Source: a candidate division WOR-3 bacterium
Lineage (GTDB): Bacteria; SDB-A
Assembly (NCBI GenBank): GCA_016934535.1
Contig: JAFGSQ010000056.1
Span: 1 to 64,000 of the forward strand
DNA length: 64,000 nucleotides
Direction of reading: 5' to 3'
Part shown: positions 25,617-34,462 of the stretch, one piece after another
Numbering within the stretch: the first letter of the stretch is position 1
Layout of the letters: each line of letters opens with the position of its first letter
Translations under genes and position numbers: made by a program
Notes under the pieces: model-generated
Seen by the model: the letters and a program-made list of their open reading frames with translations, nothing else
What the model was told of the DNA's origin: nothing
Databases searched by the model: none

Positions 25617-25762
25617 TTTTTTATCTCATGTAATTTTTGCGTCAACATCGCGAATCCGGTTTTTATTAACAATTCCAAACAGCATGAAATTGAAACACCT
25701 GAATGCGCCTTTTGGGTATTGCTTTGGCGCCTTCAATGGATGATAATAACCGCGATGTCGGA

Positions 25763-25771
25763 TGGTATAAA
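25763..25771 (+). promoter_or_regulatory. Extended -10 promoter before 25795
   Basis: TGGTATAAA (25763-25771) fits an extended -10 element. A second candidate, TTGCTT (25719-25724), 17 bases, GATAAT (25742-25747), lies just upstream. AAAGGAGGT (25782-25790) then leads to the GTG start. Confidence 0.4.
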
Positions 25772-25794
25772 TTGACGCCGCAAAGGAGGTAATA

Positions 25795-26229
25795 GTGTAC
25801 CCTTTTTTAATGTCTCTTTTGTCTCAGTACTCGTCAACGGGTAATTATGATTACGAAACGGAAGGTTTGGCCGGGACTTTCATGGCGCTGGGTATTATAT
25901 GGATATTGGTAATTGCTCTTGTTTATGTAGCTGTTTTCGTCTTCCAGATAATTGTTTTGTGGAGAATTTTCTCTAAAACAGGTTATTCAGGAGCTTTAAG
26001 CCTTTTCATTCTGTTGCCCGGAATAGGGCATATCGTACTGCTCATATTCTCGCTGGTTCTTGCCTTTTCAAAATGGCCGATAGAAAAGGAGCTCGAAGAT
26101 TATAAGATGAGACTTTACGGGAAACCTTACAACGCACAAGGATCTCAGGGAACAAACATATACCTCCAGCAGCAGACTCCTCAACAGCAGACACCTCCGC
26201 CCCCGCCTCCGCCTCCGACAGTTCAGTAG
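25795..26229 (+). CDS. Membrane protein with Gln/Pro-rich tail
   Basis: 144 residues from GTG 25795, fixed by the AAAGGAGGT site four bases upstream. Two strong hydrophobic segments (about 32-58 and 69-92) are joined by LWRIFSKTGYSGALSLFIL, a pattern also seen in small membrane proteins that resemble the N-terminal part of some signal-peptidase-like families. The last ~25 residues are low-complexity Gln and Pro (QQQTPQQQT followed by a run of prolines). Function unknown. Probably co-transcribed with the exported protein at 26257. Confidence 0.6.
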   Translation: MYPFLMSLLSQYSSTGNYDYETEGLAGTFMALGIIWILVIALVYVAVFVFQIIVLWRIFSKTGYSGALSLFILLPGIGHIVLLIFSLVLAFSKWPIEKELEDYKMRLYGKPYNAQGSQGTNIYLQQQTPQQQTPPPPPPPPTVQ

Positions 26230-26256
26230 AATTTTTTAGAAAAAAAAGGAGAAAAA

Positions 26257-26769
26257 ATGAAAAGAACGTTTTTAATAATTGCCTTTATAGCAATTTCATC
26301 CGGCCTGCAGACTTCTCCTCTGTTGAAGTTCGGCGCGACTGTTTCTCTCTGGGATCCTCCGGGAGACGCAAATTACGCCCCGCTGGTTGAAACATGGGCG
26401 GAGTATTACATTTCTTCGGTTTTTTCACTCAGAGGTACGGGGGCCTATTCCACTTGGTCTCAGGACACGGTTGATTACACTCACAGGAGAGGAACTCTGG
26501 ACGGAATTTTTCATCCCGACATAGGCACGGGATTTCAGATAGGGATAGGCGGAGGTCTCGGGTATTACGAGACACAAACGTCTTTGACCGGAGACGACGA
26601 CAATGGAACATTAGGTATTCAGGCGATAGGCGACCTGAATTACGCGATTGCCCAGAACGTCGGTGTGAATTTCACAGCCAGAGCGGTAATTCCCGATCTC
26701 AACGAATCATCTGAGATATCATGGCAGTTCGGCGGTGGAATAACCGGAGAAATGCAGATAGGATTTTAA
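26257..26769 (+). CDS. Hypothetical outer-membrane barrel protein
   Basis: 170 residues. A Sec signal peptide (about 1-19) is followed by glycine- and aromatic-rich amphipathic strands (FGATVSLWDPPGD, IGIGGGLGYYETQTSL, and a last strand GGGITGEMQIGF ending in Phe), as in small outer-membrane beta-barrels. An AAAAGGAG site precedes the ATG. No specific function can be given. It lies directly before hisS. Confidence 0.65.
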   Translation: MKRTFLIIAFIAISSGLQTSPLLKFGATVSLWDPPGDANYAPLVETWAEYYISSVFSLRGTGAYSTWSQDTVDYTHRRGTLDGIFHPDIGTGFQIGIGGGLGYYETQTSLTGDDDNGTLGIQAIGDLNYAIAQNVGVNFTARAVIPDLNESSEISWQFGGGITGEMQIGF

Positions 26770-26794
26770 CCTGACTCTTCAACCTGTAAGAGGA

Positions 26795-28030
26795 ATGAGG
26801 GATTTCTATCCCGAGGAAATGAGAAAGAGGGAGTGGCTTTTTTCGGTTTGGAAAGAAGTGTCTTATCTTTACGGCTTCGAACCATACGACGCTCCGATAG
26901 TCGAAAGCCTGGACCTGCTCAAAAGAAAAGCTGGAGAGGAAATCTCTCAGCAACTCTATTCATTTCTCGATAAATCAGGCAGAGAAATAGCTCTCAGGGC
27001 GGAAATGACGCCTTCTTTGGCCCGCATGATTGTATCCAGGCAGAATTCTCTGTCTATGCCCGTGAAGTGGTTTACCATCGCCCAGTGTTTCCGTTACGAA
27101 AGAATGACGAAAGGCAGGAAAAGAGAGCATTATCAGTGGAACGCGGACATCCTCGGAGTGGACGATATTTCAGCCGAGACTGAGATAATTTCCATGCTTG
27201 TATGCGCTCTCAAAAAACTGGGATTAGGCAAGGACGATGCCCTTGTGAAAATCAACAGCAGAAAAATAGTAGAAGACATTCTTAGAAGCGCAGAAATATC
27301 CGAAGACCTTTTTCCGAAGGTGATGATAGTAATTGACAAGAAAGACAAGGTTTCTCCCGATGATTTGGTTGAAATGCTTGAGGCAATTCCCCTGGACAAG
27401 CGATCGGCTGAAAGAATAACCGGAACTTTTGAAAAGTGCCAAACCGAAGGAGTGAGATCTGTTCTCGGAGAAAACGAAAATGTCAGGGAAATTGAATCTC
27501 TCCTGGAGAACTTGGGAGGATTTATGGACTACATAAGCTTTGACACCTCGGTTGTAAGAGGCCTTTCATATTACACAGGAACGGTTTTTGAGGTTTATTC
27601 AAAAAAAGGAAGTTCAAGAGCCATAGCCGGAGGAGGAAGATACGCCGGTCTGCTTGAAAAAATCGGGGGAAAACCGCTTTCCGGAGTAGGATTCGGTTTC
27701 GGCGACGTTGTGGTTATGGACGTTCTCGAAGAAGCCGGAAAAATACAACAGAGCGGATACCTTCTCGATTATTACATAATACCTTACGATAAAACACACT
27801 TTTCAAAGGCATTTGAGATTGCCGGAGCCGCGAGAGAAAAAAAACTGTCAGCGGACATTGATTTCAAATGCAGAAAAGTCGGCGCCGCTCTCTCGGAAGC
27901 GGTTCGAAAAAATGCAAGGTTCAGCGTCCTTATATTTCCTGACGAATTGAAAGACGGTAAAATTAAAATCAAGAACATGAAAACACAGGAGGAAAAGACG
28001 GTTCTTTTGAGCGAATTTCCGGTTATGTGA
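26795..28030 (+). CDS. hisS: Histidyl-tRNA synthetase
   Basis: 411 residues counted from ATG 26795. Class II synthetase motifs: motif 2 QCFRYERMTKGRKREHYQW, the HisRS-specific RGLSYYTGTVFEVY, GGGRYAGLLEKIGG and motif 3 SGVGFGFGDVVV; a C-terminal anticodon-binding domain follows. Codons immediately upstream of the ATG encode LQPVRG in frame, which together with MRDFYPEE reproduces the family N-terminus (PRGTRDFLPEE-like). The true start therefore probably lies upstream. An in-frame stop at 26759-26761 leaves only CTG 26771 as a start-like codon in that gap, preceded by AGGA. The presence of motif HisA and complete length argues against a HisZ paralogue. Confidence 0.92.
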   Translation: MRDFYPEEMRKREWLFSVWKEVSYLYGFEPYDAPIVESLDLLKRKAGEEISQQLYSFLDKSGREIALRAEMTPSLARMIVSRQNSLSMPVKWFTIAQCFRYERMTKGRKREHYQWNADILGVDDISAETEIISMLVCALKKLGLGKDDALVKINSRKIVEDILRSAEISEDLFPKVMIVIDKKDKVSPDDLVEMLEAIPLDKRSAERITGTFEKCQTEGVRSVLGENENVREIESLLENLGGFMDYISFDTSVVRGLSYYTGTVFEVYSKKGSSRAIAGGGRYAGLLEKIGGKPLSGVGFGFGDVVVMDVLEEAGKIQQSGYLLDYYIIPYDKTHFSKAFEIAGAAREKKLSADIDFKCRKVGAALSEAVRKNARFSVLIFPDELKDGKIKIKNMKTQEEKTVLLSEFPVM

Positions 28031-28081
28031 GAGGGCTCATCAAAACCGACTGTTTCCAGGGACCGACAGAATTTTTTTAAG

Positions 28082-29923
28082 ATGAAACAAACTCAAGTGG
28101 TAATAATTGGAGGCGGTCACGCAGGTTGTGAAGCAGCTGTAGCGGCGGCTAAAATTGTTTCAGATGTCGTTCTCGTCACCGCCCGGGCAGATAAAATCGG
28201 ACATCTCTCCTGTAATCCGGCAGTAGGCGGGCAGGCGAAAAGCCATCTCGTACACGAAATAGACGCTCTGGGCGGAGTCATTGGACTTGTGGCCGACAAG
28301 GCCGGCATCCAGTTCAGGACATTGAGGGCGGGGAGAGGACCCGCGCTGAAAGCGCTGAGGGTTCAGGTTGACAGAAACTTGTTTATAAAAAATATGAACA
28401 GAGAACTTTTTTCCTTAAAAAATCTGAAAATCCTAGAGGCCGAAGCAATCGGTTTGGTAACTGACGGAGGCAGACTCACTGCGATAGAAACCACAGAAGG
28501 CATGATAAAATGCGAATCTGCAGTGTTGGCTCCCGGAACTTTTCTTAACGGAGTAATGTACACGGGTTTTGAGAAGATTCGGGGCGGAAGAAGAGGAGAT
28601 CACACGTCGGAACTTCTGAGCCGGGACATGGCGAGAATCGGTTTTTTGCTCGAAAGGCTAAAAACCGGAACTTGTCCGAGGATAGACGGAAAGACGGTAA
28701 ATTTTTCAGAGATGATCGAGCAAAAAGGTGACGAAGAACCGTATCCATTTTCTGCAGGGACTGACAGGAGATCAATAAGAAATTCAGCTTCATGTTATAT
28801 AACAAAAACCGAATTGAAGACTCACGAAGTAATAAGGCAAAACATAAGCAGAAGCCCGCTTTTTACCGGGATGATCACAGGTAAAGGACCGCCATTCTGC
28901 CCTTCAATTGAAGATAAAGTAATGAGATTCGGTGACAGGGCAGGGCATCCGGTATATGTCGAACCCGAAGGACTGGACGAAGACCTGAAATATCTGGCCG
29001 GGCTTTCCACTTCGCTGCCGCCGGACGTTCAGCAGGAGATTCTTGGGAGCATTCCCGGATTGAAGGACGCAGTTATTGTCATTCCAGGTTACGCTGTCGA
29101 ATACGATTATCTTCAGCCTACCAATCTTTATCCTACGCTCGAAACAAAACTTGTCTCAGGTCTTTTTACGGCAGGACAACTTAACGGAACCTCCGGTTAT
29201 GAAGAAGCGGCGGGACAAGGTGTTATAGCGGGTATAAACGCCGCGTGTCACGCCGCAGGTCTTGAAAAAGTTACGGTGGCCAGGGATGTGGCTTACATTG
29301 GAGTTATGATAGACGACCTGGTCAACAGAGGCGTCAACGAACCCTACAGGCTTTTCACTTCGCGGTCTGAATACAGGCTTTTACTAAGAAAAGACAACGC
29401 CAGGGAAAGACTGGTCGGAATAGCCGAAAAATACGGACTGATAGAAACAAATAAAATCGAAAAAGTTAAAAAACTGAAAACGATAACCGATGAGATAATG
29501 TCGCGACTCAGAAAAGAAAGATTTATGGTCCGGATAAAATCGGGCAAAGAAAAAGTCGAAGAAATAGCCTTTGTCAGGGACTTCTTTTCAGAACTCGGTG
29601 ATTCAGACATCGAATACGTCCTGGAAAGAATCGAGTCTGAAATAACTTACGACGGATACCTTCAGCGCCAGGAAGAAGAGGCTTTGAAAATGAAACAATA
29701 CGAGCAAATTGAGATACCCCTGGGCATAGATTTCTGGAGCGTTAAAAATGTCTCCAATTCGGCAAAAGAAATGTTTTCGAAGGTTAAACCTGTCAATCTG
29801 GGGCAAGCTTCAAGACTGCCGGATGTCTCTCCTTCGGACATTTTTTCACTGATGATAGGTATATCCTTATCAAAAGGCGGTTTGACTGATTTTGAAAAGG
29901 CTCAAAACGGCAGCTTGCATTGA
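28082..29923 (+). CDS. mnmG: tRNA uridine-5-carboxymethylaminomethyl modification enzyme MnmG (GidA)
   Basis: 613 residues. The N-terminal FAD site is IIGGGHAGCEAAVAAAKI. GidA signatures include SCNPAVGGQAKSHLVHEIDALGG, GRGPALKALRVQVDR, CPSIEDKVMRF and AGQLNGTSGYEEAAGQG. With MnmE it makes the cmnm5 group at U34 of several tRNAs. Length is standard. No mnmE lies in the window. The start is the family start, although the ribosome site is poor. Confidence 0.97.
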   Translation: MKQTQVVIIGGGHAGCEAAVAAAKIVSDVVLVTARADKIGHLSCNPAVGGQAKSHLVHEIDALGGVIGLVADKAGIQFRTLRAGRGPALKALRVQVDRNLFIKNMNRELFSLKNLKILEAEAIGLVTDGGRLTAIETTEGMIKCESAVLAPGTFLNGVMYTGFEKIRGGRRGDHTSELLSRDMARIGFLLERLKTGTCPRIDGKTVNFSEMIEQKGDEEPYPFSAGTDRRSIRNSASCYITKTELKTHEVIRQNISRSPLFTGMITGKGPPFCPSIEDKVMRFGDRAGHPVYVEPEGLDEDLKYLAGLSTSLPPDVQQEILGSIPGLKDAVIVIPGYAVEYDYLQPTNLYPTLETKLVSGLFTAGQLNGTSGYEEAAGQGVIAGINAACHAAGLEKVTVARDVAYIGVMIDDLVNRGVNEPYRLFTSRSEYRLLLRKDNARERLVGIAEKYGLIETNKIEKVKKLKTITDEIMSRLRKERFMVRIKSGKEKVEEIAFVRDFFSELGDSDIEYVLERIESEITYDGYLQRQEEEALKMKQYEQIEIPLGIDFWSVKNVSNSAKEMFSKVKPVNLGQASRLPDVSPSDIFSLMIGISLSKGGLTDFEKAQNGSLH

Positions 29924-29978
29924 AAAAGACAGTCTGGAAATCTGAAACTTTATTGATTGGAAACTGTGTATAAAAATA

Positions 29979-30007
29979 TTGACAAAGGGATTTTATACCG
30001 ATAAAAT
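29979..30007 (+). promoter_or_regulatory. Promoter of the rplM-rpsI operon
   Basis: TTGACA (29979-29984), a 17-base spacer, then TAAAAT (30002-30007). It heads the long translation and envelope cluster. Confidence 0.6.
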
Positions 30008-30013
30008 ACACGT

Positions 30014-30109
30014 CTTTGAATTTATATGCGCAAAAGCTTTCCTGTTTATACCGGCAGGCGAGTAAGCGCTGTTAATTATCGTGTTATTTAATATAAAAGG
30101 AGCGATAGA
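30014..30109 (+). promoter_or_regulatory. 5' leader of rplM, possible ribosomal-protein regulatory leader
   Basis: About 95 bases lie between the predicted transcription start and the GTG of rplM. It can fold into a stem with outer arms GCGC (30028-30031 and 30066-30069) and inner arms CCTG/CAGG (30041-30044 and 30055-30058). r-protein leaders controlling the L13 operon are known in other bacteria; equivalence here is only a suggestion. Confidence 0.3.
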
Positions 30110-30538
30110 GTGAAAACTTACGTGCCGAAACTTGGCGAAATAAATAAAAAATGGGTGGTCGTCGACGCCAAAGACAAATCTCTCGGAAGACTTGCTTCCG
30201 GAATTGCAAAAATCCTCAGGGGCAAGAACAAGCCGAATTTCACTCCTTTCCTTGACTGCGGAGACAACGTCATTTGCGTCAATGCGGAAAAGGTCATGCT
30301 GACAGGCAAAAAACTCGATCAGAAAATATATTGGAGACATTCCGGATACATGAGCGGCATAACTCTAAGAACGGCAAGACAGGTCCTTCAGAAAAATCCC
30401 GAAAGACTTATCGAAAAGGCTGTCAAAGGCATGCTTCCAAAGGGTCCTCTCGGAAGAAAAATGTTGAGGAACCTCAAGGTTTGCAAAGGGAGCGAACATG
30501 GACACGCGGCTCAGAAACCTGAACAGATAAGCATTTAG
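30110..30538 (+). CDS. rplM: 50S ribosomal protein L13
   Basis: 142 residues, the typical length. Characteristic sequences: [20 protein letters not shown] near the start, [37 protein letters not shown] and [18 protein letters not shown]. It starts with GTG 30110 behind AAGGAG (30097-30102). It is an early-assembly protein of the large subunit. rpsI follows after ten bases, the universal rplM-rpsI pairing. Confidence 0.98.
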   Translation: MKTYVPKLGEINKKWVVVDAKDKSLGRLASGIAKILRGKNKPNFTPFLDCGDNVICVNAEKVMLTGKKLDQKIYWRHSGYMSGITLRTARQVLQKNPERLIEKAVKGMLPKGPLGRKMLRNLKVCKGSEHGHAAQKPEQISI

Positions 30539-30548
30539 GAGGAAAAAA

Positions 30549-30953
30549 GTGCCCGAAGAATTAAACAAAACCGATGACATAAAAACCGGGAGAAGGAAAA
30601 CTGCGGTAGCCAGAGTCAGACTTGTTCCGGGTTCAGGAAAAAGAATGATAAACGGAAGAAGGTTTGGAGATTATTTCAAAAGAGGAAGCGTATTAACCCT
30701 CATAGAGTCCCCTTTGAAATTACTCAATCTCAGCGAAAAATTCGACGTACTCGCAAAAGTTCACGGAGGCGGAGTGACTGGACAAGCGGGCGCCCTTCAA
30801 CTCGGCATATCCCGTTCGATAGTAAAGCTTTTTCCCGAGAAAAAAGTGGAACTGAGAAAGCAGGGTTTCTTGACGAGAAACGCGAAAATAGTCGAAAGAA
30901 AGAAATACGGCAGACCGAAAGCCAGAAAAAGATTTCAGTTTTCTAAGCGTTAA
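30549..30953 (+). CDS. rpsI: 30S ribosomal protein S9
   Basis: 134 residues with the family pattern GRRKTAVARVRLVPGSG, INGRRFGDYF, VHGGGVTGQAGALQLGISR and the strictly conserved basic C-terminus GRPKARKRFQFSKR, whose last arginine reaches the P-site tRNA. It starts with GTG, with AGGAGG upstream. The N-terminal 15 residues are a short lineage-specific extension. Confidence 0.98.
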   Translation: MPEELNKTDDIKTGRRKTAVARVRLVPGSGKRMINGRRFGDYFKRGSVLTLIESPLKLLNLSEKFDVLAKVHGGGVTGQAGALQLGISRSIVKLFPEKKVELRKQGFLTRNAKIVERKKYGRPKARKRFQFSKR

Positions 30954-30977
30954 TATTTTTACAATCACATGGTCCGA

Positions 30978-31013
30978 GTCCGTTTGGGTCCTGATTAATT
31001 CAGGTTGGCGGAC
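30978..31013 (+). ncRNA. Structured leader between rpsI and rpsB
   Basis: The outer stem GTCCG (30978-30982) with CGGAC (31009-31013) encloses an inner hairpin CCTGA-TTAAT-TCAGG (30990-31004). No T tract follows, so it is not a terminator. A CATGGTC segment occurs on both sides (30969-30975 and 31023-31029). It may be an rpsB leader sensing S2 (inference). Confidence 0.4.
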
Positions 31014-31051
31014 GCTGACGATCATGGTCGCGAAACCCAAAAGGAGGAAAA

Positions 31052-31822
31052 ATGCTCAATATCGAAATCACCGAGCTTCTCAAAGCCGGTGCCCATTTCG
31101 GTCACAAGACTGACAGATGGAATCCAAAGATGAAACCTTACATTTTCGACGTAAGGCAGGGCACGCATATAATAAACATAAGGAAAACAGTTACGGGTCT
31201 CGAAAAAGCTTCAAATGTCCTGGCAAAAATCTCGTCGCAAAACAAACCCATCCTTTTTGTCGGCACAAAGAGACAGGCGAGACCTATCATATCAGCAGAA
31301 GCCGACAGAGCGGGCGTTTTCAGTGTAACTGAAAGATGGCTCGGCGGGACTCTGACCAATTTCAAGACCATAAGAAACAGCATTTCGAAACTGAAAGAAC
31401 TTGAAAAACAGCTTCACGAAAAAGGGTCCGAAAGGCTGACTAAAAAAGAAATTCTCATGCTTCAGAAAAAGAAAGAAAAATTGGAAAGATACCTGAGCGG
31501 CATAAAAGAAATGGATATGCTTCCGTCTGCGCTGTTTGTGGTTGACGTAAAACACGAAAATATTGCCGTTCACGAAGCGAAGATACTCGGAATACCTGTT
31601 GTAGGAATTGTAGACACGAATTCGGATCCTGACCAGATAGATTATGTAATACCAGCCAATGACGATGCAATGAGATCCGTGGCTCTGATTACTCAGTATC
31701 TTGCTGATGCAATACTGCTCGGAAAAATCCAGCACAAGGAAGAAGAACCTGTTCCGAACAAAGACGACGAAACTGAAATCGAGGACGAAATACTGGAAAA
31801 GATTGAACTAAAAGAATCCTGA
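31052..31822 (+). CDS. rpsB: 30S ribosomal protein S2
   Basis: 256 residues. Signatures: LLKAGAHFGHKTDRWNPKMK at the N-terminus, FVGTKRQARPIISAEADRAG, RWLGGTLTNFKTIRNSI and PVVGIVDTNSDPDQIDYVIP. A very acidic tail (KDDETEIEDEILEKIE) extends the C-terminus. An AAGGAGG site precedes the ATG. It sits in the classical order rpsB-tsf-pyrH-frr. Confidence 0.98.
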   Translation: MLNIEITELLKAGAHFGHKTDRWNPKMKPYIFDVRQGTHIINIRKTVTGLEKASNVLAKISSQNKPILFVGTKRQARPIISAEADRAGVFSVTERWLGGTLTNFKTIRNSISKLKELEKQLHEKGSERLTKKEILMLQKKKEKLERYLSGIKEMDMLPSALFVVDVKHENIAVHEAKILGIPVVGIVDTNSDPDQIDYVIPANDDAMRSVALITQYLADAILLGKIQHKEEEPVPNKDDETEIEDEILEKIELKES

Positions 31823-31857
31823 TATAAATCTACTCAATAGAAAACACTGGAGGAAAA

Positions 31858-32460
31858 GTGCCGGATAAAGACGTCAACATGGAAAAAGTGAAGGACTTGA
31901 GAAGGATCACTGACGCGGGAATAAAAGAGTGCAAGGCGACTCTTGAGGAAACGGGATGGGACCTCGATAAAGCCGTAAAAGCCCTCAGAGAAAAGGGCAT
32001 AGCTAAAGCAGACACTAAAAGCGGAAGAGCGACAAAAGAAGGAATGATTTCCTGCTATCTTCACCAGAACAAGATCGCGGGGCTGGTAGAACTGGCCTGC
32101 GAAACCGATTTTGTCGCCAGAACGGAAGTTTTTCAGAATTTAGCGAAAGATCTCGCGGTGCAGGTGGTCACATCCTCTCCGAAATCACTTAAAAAAGAAG
32201 ATCTTTCGCCTGAATTAATAGAGGCGGAGAAGGAGATATACTACAATCAGGAGAAAAAAGCCGGTAAACCTGAGAAAATTATCGGGAAAATAGTTGAAGG
32301 TAAAATTGAAAAGTTTTTCAAGGAGTCCTGTTTTTACGATCAGCCTTTTTACAAGGACGAATCAAAAACTGTGGATGAGGTCGTAAAAGAAGCCATAGCG
32401 AAAACAGGGGAAAACATTCAGATAAAAAGATTTTTCAGGATGCAGCTGGGAGAAGAATGA
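31858..32460 (+). CDS. tsf: Elongation factor Ts (short form)
   Basis: 200 residues, so this is the short form as in Thermus and cyanobacteria rather than the ~280-residue E. coli type. The N-terminal UBA domain (VKDLRRITDAGIKECKATLEETGWDLDKAVKALR) and the TDFVAR core motif are clear. It catalyses GDP/GTP exchange on EF-Tu. It starts with GTG 31858 behind TGGAGG; an internal ATG (31879) is less likely because it lacks a site. It overlaps pyrH by ATGA. Confidence 0.97.
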   Translation: MPDKDVNMEKVKDLRRITDAGIKECKATLEETGWDLDKAVKALREKGIAKADTKSGRATKEGMISCYLHQNKIAGLVELACETDFVARTEVFQNLAKDLAVQVVTSSPKSLKKEDLSPELIEAEKEIYYNQEKKAGKPEKIIGKIVEGKIEKFFKESCFYDQPFYKDESKTVDEVVKEAIAKTGENIQIKRFFRMQLGEE

Positions 32461-33167
32461 AATCCGGTTACGGCAGAGTGATGATAAAACTGAGCGGTGA
32501 AGCCATCGGAGAGCAGGGTAAAGTGGTTTCTCCCGAACTTCTTCAGCATATTTCCAGCGAAATAGCTCAAGTTTCGAAAAGGGGCGTTTCAATAGGACTG
32601 GTAATCGGAGCCGGGAACATTTTCAGGGGTCAGGAAATTATAGAAAGCCTCGGAATAGAAAGAGTGGTCGCTGATCAGGTAGGCATGCTGGCGACCATGA
32701 TAAACGCGCTTCTTTTCAAGGAAGTTCTGTCCTTAAAAGGAATAAAAACTTCGATATTATCAGCGCTTGATGTACCGCAACTGGCCGAAGTATATACACC
32801 TCAGAAAGCATGGGAATATATGGTAGACGGAACCTGTGTTATTTTTGCCGGCGGAACCGGCAATCCTTTTTTCACTACCGACACGGCCGCGGCACTAAGA
32901 GCGGCGGAAGTAAAAGCTGAAGTTCTAATAAAGGCTACGAAAGTTGACGGAGTTTACGACGAAGATCCGAATTGCAATCCTTCGGCAAAAAAATTCGAAA
33001 AATTGACTTACCTCGACGTCATAAACAAGGGGCTGAAAGTTATGGATGCTACAGCCATTTCGCTCTGCAGAGAGAATAAAATTCCCATATTGGTCTACAA
33101 CATGTATGAAAAAGGTAATTTGGCTGCCGCAGTGTTCAATAAAAATGTCGGCACAATTATTCAGTGA
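32457..33167 (+). CDS. pyrH: Uridylate kinase (UMP kinase)
   Basis: 236 residues of the amino-acid-kinase fold. Motifs: RVMIKLSGEAIGEQGK, IGLVIGAGNIFRGQEI, DQVGMLATMINALLF, FAGGTGNPFFTTDTAAALRA and the C-terminal LKVMDATAISLCRENKIPI. It phosphorylates UMP to UDP for RNA and for UDP-sugars. The start overlaps the tsf stop by ATGA. Confidence 0.98.
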   Translation: MKSGYGRVMIKLSGEAIGEQGKVVSPELLQHISSEIAQVSKRGVSIGLVIGAGNIFRGQEIIESLGIERVVADQVGMLATMINALLFKEVLSLKGIKTSILSALDVPQLAEVYTPQKAWEYMVDGTCVIFAGGTGNPFFTTDTAAALRAAEVKAEVLIKATKVDGVYDEDPNCNPSAKKFEKLTYLDVINKGLKVMDATAISLCRENKIPILVYNMYEKGNLAAAVFNKNVGTIIQ

Positions 33168-33176
33168 GGAGGGTAT

Positions 33177-33740
33177 ATGCCTGATCTCAAAAAGCTGATC
33201 GGTCTTGAGAGAGACAAAATGGATAAAAGCGTGGATCACTTCAAGAGCATGCTGTCTAAGATTCAGACAGGCAGAGCAGTCCCCGCGTTGCTTGAAGGCA
33301 TAACAGTTAACTATTACGGAACTGAAAGCCCGGTAAAGCAGGTTTGCAACGTGACGGTCCCGGAACCGAGGATGATAGTATTACAGCCCTACGACAAGAC
33401 GACAATTAACGACATAGAAAAAGCAATATCCGCTTCCAACATTGGAGTCAATCCCCAAAGTGACGGTAAAGTAATCAGGCTTGTTTTCCCGATGCTTTCT
33501 GAAGAGAGAAGAGAGGAATCAGTTAAACTTGTCAAAAAAATGGGAGAGGACACTAAAACAGCCGTGCGAAACATAAGGCACCAGTTTATCAATCAGGCTA
33601 AAAAAATGCTCAAAGACAATGAAATCTCGGACGACGAACACGAAACCTACAACGAGGAGATCCAGAGTTTGACCAACGAATTCATAAGCGAAATCGACAA
33701 ACTGATAATGAACAAGGAAAAAGAAATAAAAACGATCTGA
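33177..33740 (+). CDS. frr: Ribosome recycling factor
   Basis: 187 residues, standard length. The three-helix bundle sequence DKSVDHFKSMLSKIQTGRAV, PLLEG-like ALLEGITVNYYGTESPVKQV, VPEPRMIVLQPYDKTTINDIEKAI, GVNPQSDGKVIRLVFPMLSEERREE and KDNEISDDEHE are all family-specific. It splits post-termination ribosomes with EF-G. It follows pyrH by nine bases with a GAGGAGGG site. Confidence 0.98.
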   Translation: MPDLKKLIGLERDKMDKSVDHFKSMLSKIQTGRAVPALLEGITVNYYGTESPVKQVCNVTVPEPRMIVLQPYDKTTINDIEKAISASNIGVNPQSDGKVIRLVFPMLSEERREESVKLVKKMGEDTKTAVRNIRHQFINQAKKMLKDNEISDDEHETYNEEIQSLTNEFISEIDKLIMNKEKEIKTI

Positions 33741-33742
33741 CA

Positions 33743-34462
33743 ATGACCCGCAACCGGACTAAAACTGATTTTTTAATGCCTTCTCACATTGGCATTATTA
33801 TGGACGGAAACGGGAGATGGGCAAAAGAAAGAAAATTGCCGAGGGTTTCCGGCCACGTCGAAGGAGTCAATACGGTCCGGAGAATAGTCAGACATGCAGG
33901 CAAAACAGGGCTGAAAAACCTCACTCTTTACGCTTTTTCAACAGAAAATTGGAAAAGACCGGCTGAAGAAGTAGGTTTTCTGATGAAGATGTTCGGAAAA
34001 CTTATTAAATCTGAAATTGACGAATTGATGAAAAACGACGTCAAGCTTTCATTCATAGGAAGAAAAGACTCTCTCAATAAAAGCATAGTGAATGAAATGG
34101 AGAGGTCTGCCGAGAGGACTCAAAAAAATAAAGGTCTCAATCTTGTAATTGCCATCTCTTACGGCGGAAGAGACGAGATAATTTATGCCGTAAACTCTGC
34201 CGCGCGTGATCTGGCAGACGGAAAAATCGGCGAAATCGACGAAAAAATTTTCAGGGATTACCTTTTCACAAAAGACATTCCCGATCCCGACCTTATTATC
34301 AGAACGAGCGGCGAAAAACGGCTGTCCAACTTTCTTATTTTTCAATCCGCTTATTCCGAACTGTTTTTTTCCCCGAAATACTGGCCGGAATTCAGCGAAG
34401 TAGATTTTGACGAGGCTGTGAAAGACTATTCGGGAAGACTGAGAAGGTATGGAAAAATTTGA
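33743..34462 (+). CDS. uppS: Undecaprenyl diphosphate synthase (cis-prenyltransferase)
   Basis: 239 residues. Motifs: HIGIIMDGNGRWAKERKLPR with the catalytic Asp, GHVEGVNTVRRIVRHAG, TLYAFSTENWKRPAEEVGFL, AISYGGRDEII, and DPDLIIRTSGEKRLSNFLIFQ-SAYSELFF. It makes the C55 lipid carrier for peptidoglycan and lipopolysaccharide from farnesyl and isopentenyl diphosphates. It lies two bases after frr and overlaps cdsA by TTGA. Confidence 0.97.
   Translation: MTRNRTKTDFLMPSHIGIIMDGNGRWAKERKLPRVSGHVEGVNTVRRIVRHAGKTGLKNLTLYAFSTENWKRPAEEVGFLMKMFGKLIKSEIDELMKNDVKLSFIGRKDSLNKSIVNEMERSAERTQKNKGLNLVIAISYGGRDEIIYAVNSAARDLADGKIGEIDEKIFRDYLFTKDIPDPDLIIRTSGEKRLSNFLIFQSAYSELFFSPKYWPEFSEVDFDEAVKDYSGRLRRYGKI

Noticed and set aside
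26170-26220. Short repeats CAGCAGACTCCTCAACAGCAGACACC and Pro codons
   Set aside because: They encode the Gln/Pro-rich tail of the membrane protein; not a CRISPR or mobile repeat.
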